Below are positions 1 to 5,838 of a stretch of DNA of 7,470 bases, in pieces. The position numbers and the translations under genes are program-made. Location of the stretch: positions 1-7,470 of the forward strand of contig JACDGA010000084.1 in NCBI GenBank assembly GCA_013815505.1, in the 5' to 3' direction. The notes under the pieces are model-generated. The model was not told where the DNA came from, did not search any database, and worked only from the letters and a program-made list of their open reading frames with translations. Origin of the DNA: Acidimicrobiia bacterium (GTDB taxonomy: Bacteria; Actinomycetota; Acidimicrobiia; Acidimicrobiales; Ilumatobacteraceae). Within the stretch, counting starts at the first letter, position 1, and each line of letters starts with the position of its first letter.

Positions 1-108
1 CGCCTTTACATTTTGCACACGGAAACGAGCGGCGCGGGCTCGCGAGCGTGCGGCGGCGTGACGGCCGGCGTCGCGCCAGTCGAAGAGCGCGCCGTTAGCC
101 TTTGCGCC
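1..108 (+). other. Leader region upstream of the DAHP synthase gene
   Basis: This stretch stays open in the frame of the following gene, with possible in-frame starts TTG at 13 and GTG at 58. Its translation is Gly/Ala/Arg/Ser-rich and does not resemble the start of class II DAHP synthases, so I read it as non-coding leader. A TANNNT-type -10 element, TAGCCT at 96-101, lies 7 nt before the GTG at 109, compatible with a transcript starting at or near that codon. No convincing -35 was found, and no trp/phe leader peptide or attenuator is visible in the part present. Confidence 0.3.
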
Positions 109-1461
109 GTGACGGCAACGTGGAGCACCTCATCGTGGCGCTCTCGCCTTGCCGAGCAGCAGCCGCAGTGGCCCGACGCCGACGGGCTCGATCGCGCACT
201 GAAGCAGATCGAGGGCTTCCCGCCGCTCGTGTTCGCCGGCGAAGCGCGCTCGCTGCAGGCATCGCTCGCCGAGGTCTGCGCCGGCAACGCCTTCTTGCTG
301 CAAGCGGGTGACTGCGCCGAGAGCTTCGAAGAGTTCTCCGCCGACAACATCCGCGAGAAGCTGCGCGTCATCCTGCAGATGGCCGTGGTGCTCACGTACT
401 CGATGGGCGTGCCGGTCGTGAAGGTCGGGAGGATGGCCGGCCAGTTCGCCAAGCCGCGCTCGAGCGACACCGAGCGCATCGGTGACGACGACATGCTCTC
501 GTTTCGCGGCCACATGGTCAACGACGCAGCGCCCAACGAGATCGCACGTGTGCCGAACCCCGACCGCCTCGTGCAGGCGTACCACCAGTCGGCCTCCACG
601 CTGAACCTGCTGCGGGCATTCACGAAAGGTGGCTTCGCCGACCTCACCAGGGTCCACTCGTGGAACCAGGAGTTCGTCTCGTCGAGCCCGGAGGGACGGC
701 GCTACGAGCGAGTCGCCGCCGAGATCGACCGTGCGATGCGGTTCATGCGCGCCGCCGGCATCGACACCACGGCGAACCCCAACTTGAGCACGGTCGACGT
801 CTTCACCAGCCACGAGGCGCTGCTGCTCGGCTACGAGGAGGCGCTCACCCGCAAGGACTCGCTCACCGGCGACTGGTACGACTGCTCGGCGCACATGCTG
901 TGGATCGGCGAACGCACACGCCAGCTCGACGGCGCCCACGTCGAGTTCCTGCGCGGTGTCGGCAACCCCATCGGCTGCAAGATCGGCCCCACCGTCACGT
1001 CTGACGAGGTGCTCGCGCTGTGCGAGGCGATCAACCCCGACCGCGCGCCCGGCCGGCTCACGCTCATCTCACGGATGGGCGCCGAGCGGGTCGAGGCGGC
1101 GCTTCCGCCGCTCCTACGAGCCGTCGCCGACGCCGGCCACCCGGTCGTGTGGGCGTGTGATCCGATGCACGGCAACACGTTCTCGGCACCGAACGGTCGC
1201 AAGACCCGCCACTTCGACTCGATCGTCGGCGAGATCCATGGCTTCGTGCGAGCGCACCACAGTGAGGACACCTGGCCGGGCGGCATCCACGTCGAGCTCA
1301 CCGGTGAGGACGTCACCGAGTGCCTCGGCGGTTCGAGCCCCGTGTCGGAGGATCAACTCGACAACCGCTACGAGACGATGTGCGACCCGCGACTCAACGG
1401 GCGCCAGAGCATCGATCTCGCTTTCCGCGTGGCCGAGCTGATCACCAGCGCTGCGAGCTGA
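109..1461 (+). CDS. aroG: Class II 3-deoxy-7-phosphoheptulonate (DAHP) synthase
   Basis: Condenses phosphoenolpyruvate with erythrose 4-phosphate to DAHP, the committed cytoplasmic step of the shikimate pathway to Phe, Tyr, Trp and chorismate products. Read from GTG 109 it has 450 residues, close to the about 460 of the Mycobacterium tuberculosis enzyme. Family blocks run in order: LLQAGDCAESF (about 63-73), RMAGQFAKPRS (108-118), GERTRQLDGAH (267-277), DPMHGN (351-356), HVELTGEDVTECLGG (394-408) and CDPRLN (425-430). The four expected metal ligands are Cys69, His354, Glu396 and Asp426; the 42- and 30-residue spacings between the last three match those I recall for the mycobacterial enzyme (Cys87, His369, Glu411, Asp441). 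Start choice: GTG 109 gives an N-terminus aligning with the family; earlier in-frame starts add 17-32 low-complexity residues, and no clear Shine-Dalgarno sequence supports any start. About three extra residues lie near 120-129 relative to the mycobacterial protein. The symbol follows mycobacterial usage; E. coli aroG is a different class. Confidence 0.96.
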   Translation: MTATWSTSSWRSRLAEQQPQWPDADGLDRALKQIEGFPPLVFAGEARSLQASLAEVCAGNAFLLQAGDCAESFEEFSADNIREKLRVILQMAVVLTYSMGVPVVKVGRMAGQFAKPRSSDTERIGDDDMLSFRGHMVNDAAPNEIARVPNPDRLVQAYHQSASTLNLLRAFTKGGFADLTRVHSWNQEFVSSSPEGRRYERVAAEIDRAMRFMRAAGIDTTANPNLSTVDVFTSHEALLLGYEEALTRKDSLTGDWYDCSAHMLWIGERTRQLDGAHVEFLRGVGNPIGCKIGPTVTSDEVLALCEAINPDRAPGRLTLISRMGAERVEAALPPLLRAVADAGHPVVWACDPMHGNTFSAPNGRKTRHFDSIVGEIHGFVRAHHSEDTWPGGIHVELTGEDVTECLGGSSPVSEDQLDNRYETMCDPRLNGRQSIDLAFRVAELITSAAS

Positions 1462-1479
1462 GGATCCCTTCGGACGACG

Positions 1480-2310
1480 ATGGGCGCGCTCGACCAGATC
1501 GCCGAGTGGCCCGTCGACACGGCATCCGCTGCCATCGTCGACGCCGCTGGCGAGGTGGTCGAACAGCACGGCTCGGTCGACTCCGAGTTCCGCCTCGCCT
1601 CGCTGACGAAGGTCTTCGTCGGATGGGCAGCGATGATCGCCGTCGAGGAGGGCGGCATCGCGCTCGACCACCTTGTCGGGCAGGCAGGGTGCACGCTCGA
1701 ACATCTCCTGAGCCACGCCGGCGGTTACCCGTTCGAGGGCCGTGAGCCCGTCAGCGCTCCTGGCGAACGCCGGATCTACTCCAACACCGGCATCGAGCTC
1801 GCCGCCGAGGTCATCGTCGAGGCGACAGGGCTGGCGTTCGAGGACTACCTCGACGACGGCGTGCTCGGCCCGCTCGGGCTGCGCCACAGCGAACTGCGCG
1901 GATCGGTCGCCCACGGCCTGTGGAGCACCGTCGACGACGTGGCGAACTTTCTCTTCGAGCTGCAGCAGCCGACACTGCTCTCCCCCGCCGGCGCCGCCGC
2001 GGTCGTCCAGCCGCACTACCCGGATCTGGGCGGTATCGTTCCCGGCGTGGGACGCTTCGAGGAGTGTCCATGGGGGCTGGGCGCCGAGATTCGGGGCGCG
2101 AAGTGGCCCCACTGGACTGGACGCCACAACAGCCAGCAGACGTTCGGCCACTTCGGTGGCTCCGGCACGATGATGTGGGTCGATCCCGTTGCCGGTGGCG
2201 CAGTCGTGGCGCTCACGGACCGCCCGTTCGACCAGTGGTCGACGAGCCCGGTCGCGGCATGGTCACGGCTGTCCGACGACGTCGTCGCTGTGCTGGAGGC
2301 AGCGCAGTGA
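1480..2310 (+). CDS. Beta-lactamase-fold serine hydrolase (class C / esterase type)
   Basis: A 276-residue protein of the serine beta-lactamase-like superfamily (PF00144 type), which includes class C beta-lactamases, D-alanyl-D-alanine peptidases and type VIII esterases. All three active-site elements are visible: SxxK as Ser41-Leu-Thr-Lys44 (nucleophile and base), YxN as Tyr100-Ser-Asn102, and the Lys/His-x-Gly motif as His224-Phe-Gly226. The LLSHAGGYPF segment (77-86) matches the usual LLSHTSGL block. There is no signal peptide or membrane segment, so it should be cytoplasmic, and it is shorter than typical family members (about 350-400); an intracellular esterase or amidase fits better than a secreted beta-lactamase. 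It starts 18 nt after the DAHP synthase stop and in the same frame, implying co-transcription, but nothing links it to aromatic amino acid synthesis. The best AGGA-like sequence (about 1461-1464) is rather far from the ATG. Substrate unknown. Confidence 0.85.
   Translation: MGALDQIAEWPVDTASAAIVDAAGEVVEQHGSVDSEFRLASLTKVFVGWAAMIAVEEGGIALDHLVGQAGCTLEHLLSHAGGYPFEGREPVSAPGERRIYSNTGIELAAEVIVEATGLAFEDYLDDGVLGPLGLRHSELRGSVAHGLWSTVDDVANFLFELQQPTLLSPAGAAAVVQPHYPDLGGIVPGVGRFEECPWGLGAEIRGAKWPHWTGRHNSQQTFGHFGGSGTMMWVDPVAGGAVVALTDRPFDQWSTSPVAAWSRLSDDVVAVLEAAQ
2295..2299 (+). promoter_or_regulatory. Ribosome binding site GGAGG for the 2307 GTG start
   Basis: A perfect GGAGG core sits 7 nt before the GTG at 2307, inside the last codons of the serine hydrolase gene. 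It fixes the start of the downstream gene at the overlapping GTGA. It is the only strong Shine-Dalgarno sequence I found before a gene in this window. Confidence 0.7.
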
Positions 2311-2765
2311 GCTTCGCTCCCGGCGATCGAGTGCGCTGGTTCGCCGACGGCGACGACGGTCTGCCGCTCGTGCGCTACGGCTTCGTCGGCGACGAGCCGC
2401 TGCCGTCGGGCGAGGTCAAGGTCGTGTTCGACGACGAGCTGCGAGCGCGGATCGTGGCGCTTGAGCGACTCGTCCCCGTCACCATCACGTCGGTGATGCT
2501 GGAGCTGCACGGTGGTGACCTCGTCTCGGACCCCGACCTGCGAAAAGGACTCGTCCACCTCTGGGAGGCGGAGGCCGAGTCGGCCGGACTGGAGGTCGAG
2601 GCGATGCGCTGCCTTGGTCTCGGGGTGCAGGAGTCGCCCACGAGCTGGGCGCTCGCCGAAGTGACGAGCGGCGGCGAGCGCTACGTCGTGCGCGCCTGGT
2701 ACGCGATGCACGACGTCGAGGTCATCCAGGTGCGGGCAGGCTCCTCGGCCGTCGCGCCCTGGTGA
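2307..2765 (+). CDS. Hypothetical protein with SH3-like N-terminal segment
   Basis: A 152-residue soluble protein that I do not recognise. The start is GTG 2307, overlapping the hydrolase stop as GTGA and preceded by GGAGG, so it should be translationally coupled to the hydrolase. Residues 3-45 (APGDRVRW, then YGFVG, then GEVKVVFDDE) have the short alternating strands and turns of an SH3-like or Tudor-like small barrel, as often seen in proteins where PGDxV starts the first strand. Residues 78-105 look helical and acidic, and 113-145 form further strands (WALAEVT, RYVVRAWYAM, DVEVIQVRA). There is no signal peptide, transmembrane helix or cysteine-based metal site. Base composition matches the neighbours and the ORF is intact. 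The operon position suggests a partner or accessory of the hydrolase, but that is context only. Confidence 0.8.
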   Translation: MSFAPGDRVRWFADGDDGLPLVRYGFVGDEPLPSGEVKVVFDDELRARIVALERLVPVTITSVMLELHGGDLVSDPDLRKGLVHLWEAEAESAGLEVEAMRCLGLGVQESPTSWALAEVTSGGERYVVRAWYAMHDVEVIQVRAGSSAVAPW

Positions 2766-2781
2766 AGTGACTGGTGACGTC

Positions 2782-2798
2782 GGCGGTGACAGGCCGCC
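2782..2798. terminator. Possible weak hairpin between convergent genes
   Basis: GGCGG (2782-2786) and CCGCC (2794-2798) can form a 5-bp GC stem around a 7-nt loop in the 33-nt gap between two convergent genes. There is no T-tract on either side, so it is not a canonical intrinsic terminator. Location is the main support. Confidence 0.2.
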
Positions 2799-3680
2799 TC
2801 AGGCGACGAGCCCGAACGACGCCCACGTCGGGCGGTGGGCGTCGTCGATGACGCCGATGTCGGTGAGGAACGTCGTCAGCTTCGAGAGTCCGGCGACGAT
2901 GTTGGTGCGGTGGTGCGGGTTCGCACGGGCGATGTCGGCACCGTCCTCGATGCCGAGCTCGTCGTAGACGGCGGGGTCGACGGCGAGCGACACGATCTCG
3001 GCGACGAGCACGGGGGCTGCGTCGCGCACGACCTCGTGCGCCGTCGCATCGAGCTGCTCCCACACCTCGGAGAGGAACGACCGGGCGAAGCTCACGTGGC
3101 GGGCTTCTTCCAGCACGTGCAGCTTGGCGATCTGGCGTGAGAGATCGTTGACCCGCTCGTCACGCATGGTGAGGCGGTTGGCGTAGTCGAGGTACTCCTC
3201 GATGGCGAGCACGAGCAGGTACGACAGCGCCCTGCCTCCGTCGGACTCGTCGATCATGACCGGACGATCGGGCGCATACGCGGGCGTGCCAGAGCGGCGG
3301 ATGTACTCGCCGAACATCGTCGAGTGGCGGCACTCGTCGGCCACCTCGACGAGGAGATAGCGATGCATCGGATCGGTGACCGGGATCTCGAGGAGGTGCG
3401 ACAACACGATCTGCATCAGCGCGTTCTCGAACCAGATGCCGGCCCCGAGGAGCGCCGACGTCTCATGACGGCTGTAGGCCATCCGCTCGTCCTCGCTCAT
3501 CGACTCCCATGCCGCCGTGCCGAACAGCGGGAGCAGCTCGGGCGGGAGGTGGTAGGCGTGGTCATCGAGCGGCCGGGCGTCCCAGTCGATCTCGGCGAAG
3601 GGGTCGTGGGTCGCGCGTTGCGACGCAGCGACGAGCTGGGTCGAGCGCGCTGCCGTCCTGGGGAGTTCGATCGTGGTCAT
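2799..3680 (-). CDS. AurF-type non-heme diiron oxygenase
   Basis: A 293-residue protein of the p-aminobenzoate N-oxygenase AurF family (PF11583 type), ferritin-like four-helix enzymes that use a di-iron centre and O2 to oxidise amines or other small substrates. All seven ligands expected from AurF can be placed: Glu85 (WFEN), Glu116 and His119 (ADECRHS), Glu161 (AIEEYLD), His188, Glu192 and His195 (HVLEEARH). The spacings E-x2-H, 27 residues from Glu161 to His188, then +4 and +3, equal those I recall for AurF (E136/H139, E196/H223/E227/H230). The centre is therefore complete and the enzyme probably active. ATG 3680 is preferred over a TTG four codons upstream because the promoter places +1 at this ATG. 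There is no signal peptide. No reductase or ferredoxin is encoded beside it, so electrons must come from elsewhere. It is divergent from a MerR regulator, probably its controller. Substrate unknown; AurF-like proteins in actinobacteria are often uncharacterised. Confidence 0.9.
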   Translation of the reverse strand: MTTIELPRTAARSTQLVAASQRATHDPFAEIDWDARPLDDHAYHLPPELLPLFGTAAWESMSEDERMAYSRHETSALLGAGIWFENALMQIVLSHLLEIPVTDPMHRYLLVEVADECRHSTMFGEYIRRSGTPAYAPDRPVMIDESDGGRALSYLLVLAIEEYLDYANRLTMRDERVNDLSRQIAKLHVLEEARHVSFARSFLSEVWEQLDATAHEVVRDAAPVLVAEIVSLAVDPAVYDELGIEDGADIARANPHHRTNIVAGLSKLTTFLTDIGVIDDAHRPTWASFGLVA

Positions 3681-3715
3681 GCCATCATCCAAACAGTGTC
3701 AGCGTTCACTGTCAA
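3681..3715 (-). promoter_or_regulatory. Promoter of the diiron oxygenase, probably leaderless
   Basis: On the minus strand a perfect TTGACA -35 (3710-3715) is followed by a 17-nt spacer and TTGGAT (3687-3692), a weak -10. Six nucleotides later comes the ATG at 3680, exactly where +1 would fall, so the mRNA is predicted to be leaderless. No good Shine-Dalgarno competes with this reading. The -35 and most of the spacer lie inside the left dyad of the shared operator. Confidence 0.5.
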
Positions 3716-3744
3716 CATATTCTGTCAGTGAACGCTGTCACAGT
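3693..3744. repeat. Large inverted-repeat operator in the divergent promoter region
   Basis: Two 19-nt arms (3693-3711 and 3726-3744) are inverted copies with 17 of 19 positions pairing; the core CAGCGTTCACTG / CAGTGAACGCTG is a perfect 12 bp. Each arm also forms most of an imperfect dyad: TGTCAGCGTTCACTGTCA (3697-3714) and TGTCAGTGAACGCTGTCA (3723-3740), consensus TGTCAGYGWWCRCTGTCA, with centres 26 bp apart (about two and a half helical turns). The left copy covers the oxygenase -35 and spacer; the right copy covers the MerR-gene -35. This geometry suits cooperative binding of two regulator dimers controlling both promoters. The neighbouring MerR protein is the obvious candidate ligand, though such 18-bp dyads also suit TetR-type repressors. 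As RNA the arms could form a hairpin, but with both flanking starts outside it this region is probably not transcribed. Confidence 0.8.
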
Positions 3745-3770
3745 GGCGGTGATCGTGCTTCAATGGGGGT
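3735..3770 (+). promoter_or_regulatory. Promoter of the MerR regulator gene, probably leaderless
   Basis: CTGTCA (3735-3740, 4 of 6 match to TTGACA) and TTCAAT (3759-3764, 4 of 6 match to TATAAT) are 18 nt apart. Six nucleotides separate the -10 from the GTG start at 3771, so +1 coincides with the start codon. GGGGG at 3765-3769 is only 1 nt from the GTG, too close for a normal Shine-Dalgarno, which favours a leaderless transcript. The -35 is inside the right operator dyad, so autoregulation is likely. Confidence 0.45.
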
Positions 3771-4541
3771 GTGACACCGACGACGACCTCTGACGCGGCC
3801 GACGCCGTGGCCGCCACGTACGGGCTCGCCGATCTCGCCGACCGTAGCGGCGTCTCCGAGCGCAACATCCGCTACTACCAGAACGAGCGACTGCTGCCGC
3901 GACCGACGAAGTCGGGTCGCGACGCCGTGTACACCGACGAACACCTCGAACGGCTACGTCTCATCGGCGAGCTGCGTGACCGTGGGTTGAAGCTGAAGAC
4001 GATCCGCGAGCTCGTCACCCAGCAGCACCCGCAACGCACGGTCTCCACGTGGCTCGGCGTCGACGAGACGCTGCGCGTGCCGTGGTCCGACGATCGCCGC
4101 CAGCTGATGAGCCGAGACGAGGTGTCGGCACTCGTCGAGCGTCGAGCCGCCGGCGAGCACGGCGTGATCGGCGAGCTCGCTGATGCCGGATACCTGACGG
4201 CGACGGACAACGGTGACTGGGACGTGCCGAGCCCCGCGTTGCTCGACCTCGCGCTGCAACTCAGGGCAGCCGGCATCGACGTCGACATCTCGGCGATGAT
4301 GCGCGACATGCTGCGACGTCGGCTCGGCCGGGTCGTCGACGACAGCGTGCGGATCCTCGTCGAGCGCGCCGGTGCCGGCTTCGCCGGCCGGGCATCGCCC
4401 GACGAGCTCGCCACGGCGCTCGGTGCGCTGCGTCCGATCGCTCGCGAGACGGCGAGCCTCATCCTCGCCCAGGAGGTCGACCGCGCTCTTCGCTCGCTCG
4501 TCGATCGCCGCGCACCTCGTGACGCGGCGGTGGCGAACTAG
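3771..4541 (+). CDS. MerR-family transcriptional regulator with a second MerR-like domain
   Basis: A 256-residue DNA-binding regulator. Residues 18-45 form the MerR helix-turn-helix (YGLADLADRSGVSERNIRYY, then NERLLP), 49-58 the wing (GRDAVYTDEH), and 59-82 the following helices (LERLRLIGELRDRG, then LKTIRELV). Instead of a short coiled coil with a metal-binding loop, about 170 residues follow. Part of them (112-182) reads as a degenerate second copy of the fold: VIGELADAGYL, a turn, then PALLDLALQLRAAGIDVD aligned to the HLERLRLIGELRDRGLKL helices. The remaining helical C-terminus (185-247) probably binds ligand or dimerises. It lacks the Cys pattern of metal-sensing MerR proteins, so an organic effector is more likely. 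GTG 3771 is the first start after an in-frame stop at 3750-3752. Divergent from the oxygenase across a shared palindrome, it most likely regulates both. Confidence 0.9.
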   Translation: MTPTTTSDAADAVAATYGLADLADRSGVSERNIRYYQNERLLPRPTKSGRDAVYTDEHLERLRLIGELRDRGLKLKTIRELVTQQHPQRTVSTWLGVDETLRVPWSDDRRQLMSRDEVSALVERRAAGEHGVIGELADAGYLTATDNGDWDVPSPALLDLALQLRAAGIDVDISAMMRDMLRRRLGRVVDDSVRILVERAGAGFAGRASPDELATALGALRPIARETASLILAQEVDRALRSLVDRRAPRDAAVAN

Positions 4542-5740
4542 CTGAGTCGTTCGACGATCATGGCCATGCCCTGGCCGCCGCCGACGCACATCGTCTCCAG
4601 GCCGTACTGCGCGTCGCGCTCCTGCAGGCCGTGGATCAGCGTCGTCATGATGCGGGCGCCCGTCATCCCGAACGGGTGGCCGAGGGCGATGCCGCCACCG
4701 TGGACGTTGAGCTTGTCCCACTCGATGCCGATCTCCCTGGCGGACGGGATGACCTGCGCGGCGAACGCCTCGTTGATCTCGAACAGGTCGATGTCGGCGG
4801 CCGTCATGCCGGCCCGGCCGAGGGCCTGACGGCTCGCCTCGATCGGTCCGAGCCCCATGATCTCGGGGTTGAGACCGGTGACGCCCGACGAGACGATGCG
4901 TGCCAATGGCGTGACCCCGAGCTCGGCGGCCTTCGTGTCGCTCATCACCATCACGGCTGCCGCGCCGTCGTTGAGCGGACACGCGTTGCCTGCCGTCACC
5001 GTGCCGCCGGCGCGGAAAACGGGCTGCAGCGAAGCGAGCTTCTCGATCGTCGTACCGGCCCGTGGACCGTCGTCTTTCGACACCTCGGTGCCGTCGGGCA
5101 GCGTGAGCGGCGTGATCTCGTCGGCGAAGAAGCCGTTCTCCTGGTTCGCGACGGCACGGTCCTGACTGAGCTTGGCGAACTCGTCCATGTCCTCGCGCGA
5201 CACCTTCTCCGACTCCGCCACGTTCTCGGCCGTTTGGCCCATCGCGATGTAGATGTCGGGCAACCCTTCCGACGGCGCCCACGGCTCTTGGCCACCTTCG
5301 GCGCGCTCGGCCGTCCGTTTTCCTGACGGCTTGAACGCGGGGTTCGGTGCCGTGTCGGAGGCGCCGTTGCCGTAGCGGCTGACAGCCTCGACACCGGCGG
5401 CGATGAACACGTCGCCCTCGCCCGCCTTGATCGCATGGGCCGCCATGCGGATGGTCTGCAGGCTCGACGAGCAGTAGCGGTTGACGGTCACGCCGGGCAC
5501 GTTGTCGAGTCCGGCGAGCACGGCGACGACCCTGCCCAAGTTGAACCCGGCCTCGCCGGCCGGCTGCCCGTTGCCCATGATCAGGTCTTCGATCTGGTCG
5601 GGGCTCACCTGCGGCACCTTGGCGAGCAGGGCCTTGACGATCTGGGCCGACATGTCGTCAGGGCGAAGATCGACGAGCGATCCCTTCCCTGCTCGCCCGA
5701 TGGGGCTGCGTGCGGTGGCGACGATCACGGCTTCGGGCAT
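4538..5740 (-). CDS. Thiolase (acetyl-CoA C-acyltransferase)
   Basis: A 400-residue thiolase, full length for the family (about 390-400). It either cleaves 3-ketoacyl-CoA with CoA, the last step of beta-oxidation, or condenses two acyl-CoAs; sequence alone does not decide. Catalytic residues are all present: nucleophilic Cys90 in NRYCSSSLQTI, the NEAFA box (323-327), His355 in GIALGHPFG, and Cys385 in CVGGGQG. Soluble and cytoplasmic, normally a tetramer. It looks closest to the FadA branch used in fatty-acid degradation, but I leave the symbol open because actinobacteria carry many paralogues. ATG 5740 begins the usual MPEAVIVATARSPIG N-terminus; the frame remains open 36 codons further upstream, but that extension is Arg-rich and not thiolase-like. 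No 3-hydroxyacyl-CoA dehydrogenase/enoyl-CoA hydratase partner (FadB) lies in the window on either side. Its stop overlaps the MerR stop tail-to-tail. Confidence 0.96.
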   Translation of the reverse strand: MPEAVIVATARSPIGRAGKGSLVDLRPDDMSAQIVKALLAKVPQVSPDQIEDLIMGNGQPAGEAGFNLGRVVAVLAGLDNVPGVTVNRYCSSSLQTIRMAAHAIKAGEGDVFIAAGVEAVSRYGNGASDTAPNPAFKPSGKRTAERAEGGQEPWAPSEGLPDIYIAMGQTAENVAESEKVSREDMDEFAKLSQDRAVANQENGFFADEITPLTLPDGTEVSKDDGPRAGTTIEKLASLQPVFRAGGTVTAGNACPLNDGAAAVMVMSDTKAAELGVTPLARIVSSGVTGLNPEIMGLGPIEASRQALGRAGMTAADIDLFEINEAFAAQVIPSAREIGIEWDKLNVHGGGIALGHPFGMTGARIMTTLIHGLQERDAQYGLETMCVGGGQGMAMIVERLS

Positions 5741-5752
5741 GGCGTCACGATA
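5741..5752 (-). promoter_or_regulatory. Possible -10 element of the thiolase gene
   Basis: On the minus strand TATCGT (5747-5752), a TANNNT-type -10, ends 6 nt before the thiolase ATG, again placing +1 at the start codon. I see no good -35 and no Shine-Dalgarno. The oxygenase/MerR operator motif is absent from this intergenic region. Confidence 0.3.
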
Positions 5753-5838
5753 CCGCCGGGGTACCGCGCGGTCGCCACTGGCCAGGACCGCCACAGGGTG
5801 CGCACCTCCACGGCGTCGACGTGCCACACTGCTGGCTC

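Noticed and set aside
13..108. N-terminal extension of DAHP synthase from TTG 13 or GTG 58
   Set aside because: The added residues are low-complexity and unlike the family N-terminus; GTG 109 gives the expected length.
130..939. Long open frame on the minus strand opposite DAHP synthase
   Set aside because: It lies wholly antisense to a well-supported gene and its translation has no recognisable motif; GC-rich codon bias produces such shadow frames.
1114..2151. A 345-codon minus-strand open frame opposite the DAHP synthase end and the serine hydrolase
   Set aside because: Antisense to two supported genes and without family motifs; treated as a shadow.
2722..3063. Arg/His-rich minus-strand frame over the oxygenase C-terminus
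   Set aside because: It overlaps the oxygenase coding sequence in another frame and has no family features.
3678..3692. TTG start for the diiron oxygenase four codons upstream
   Set aside because: TTG 3692 falls in the predicted -10 element and has no ribosome binding site; ATG 3680 fits the promoter.
3693..3744. The inverted repeat read as a transcription terminator, mobile-element end or CRISPR repeat
   Set aside because: It lies between two divergent starts, has no T-tract, occurs once, and has no transposase or spacer array nearby; an operator explains it better.
3954..5282. A 442-codon open frame on the minus strand across MerR and thiolase
   Set aside because: Its translation is Arg/Gly/His-rich low complexity, a frame shadow of thiolase and antisense to MerR.
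5752..5785. Short palindromes in the thiolase upstream region (ACCGC...GCGGT at 5752-5772, CTGGCCAG at 5778-5785)
   Set aside because: Arms of only 4-5 bp in GC-rich sequence are expected by chance and do not match the MerR-region operator.
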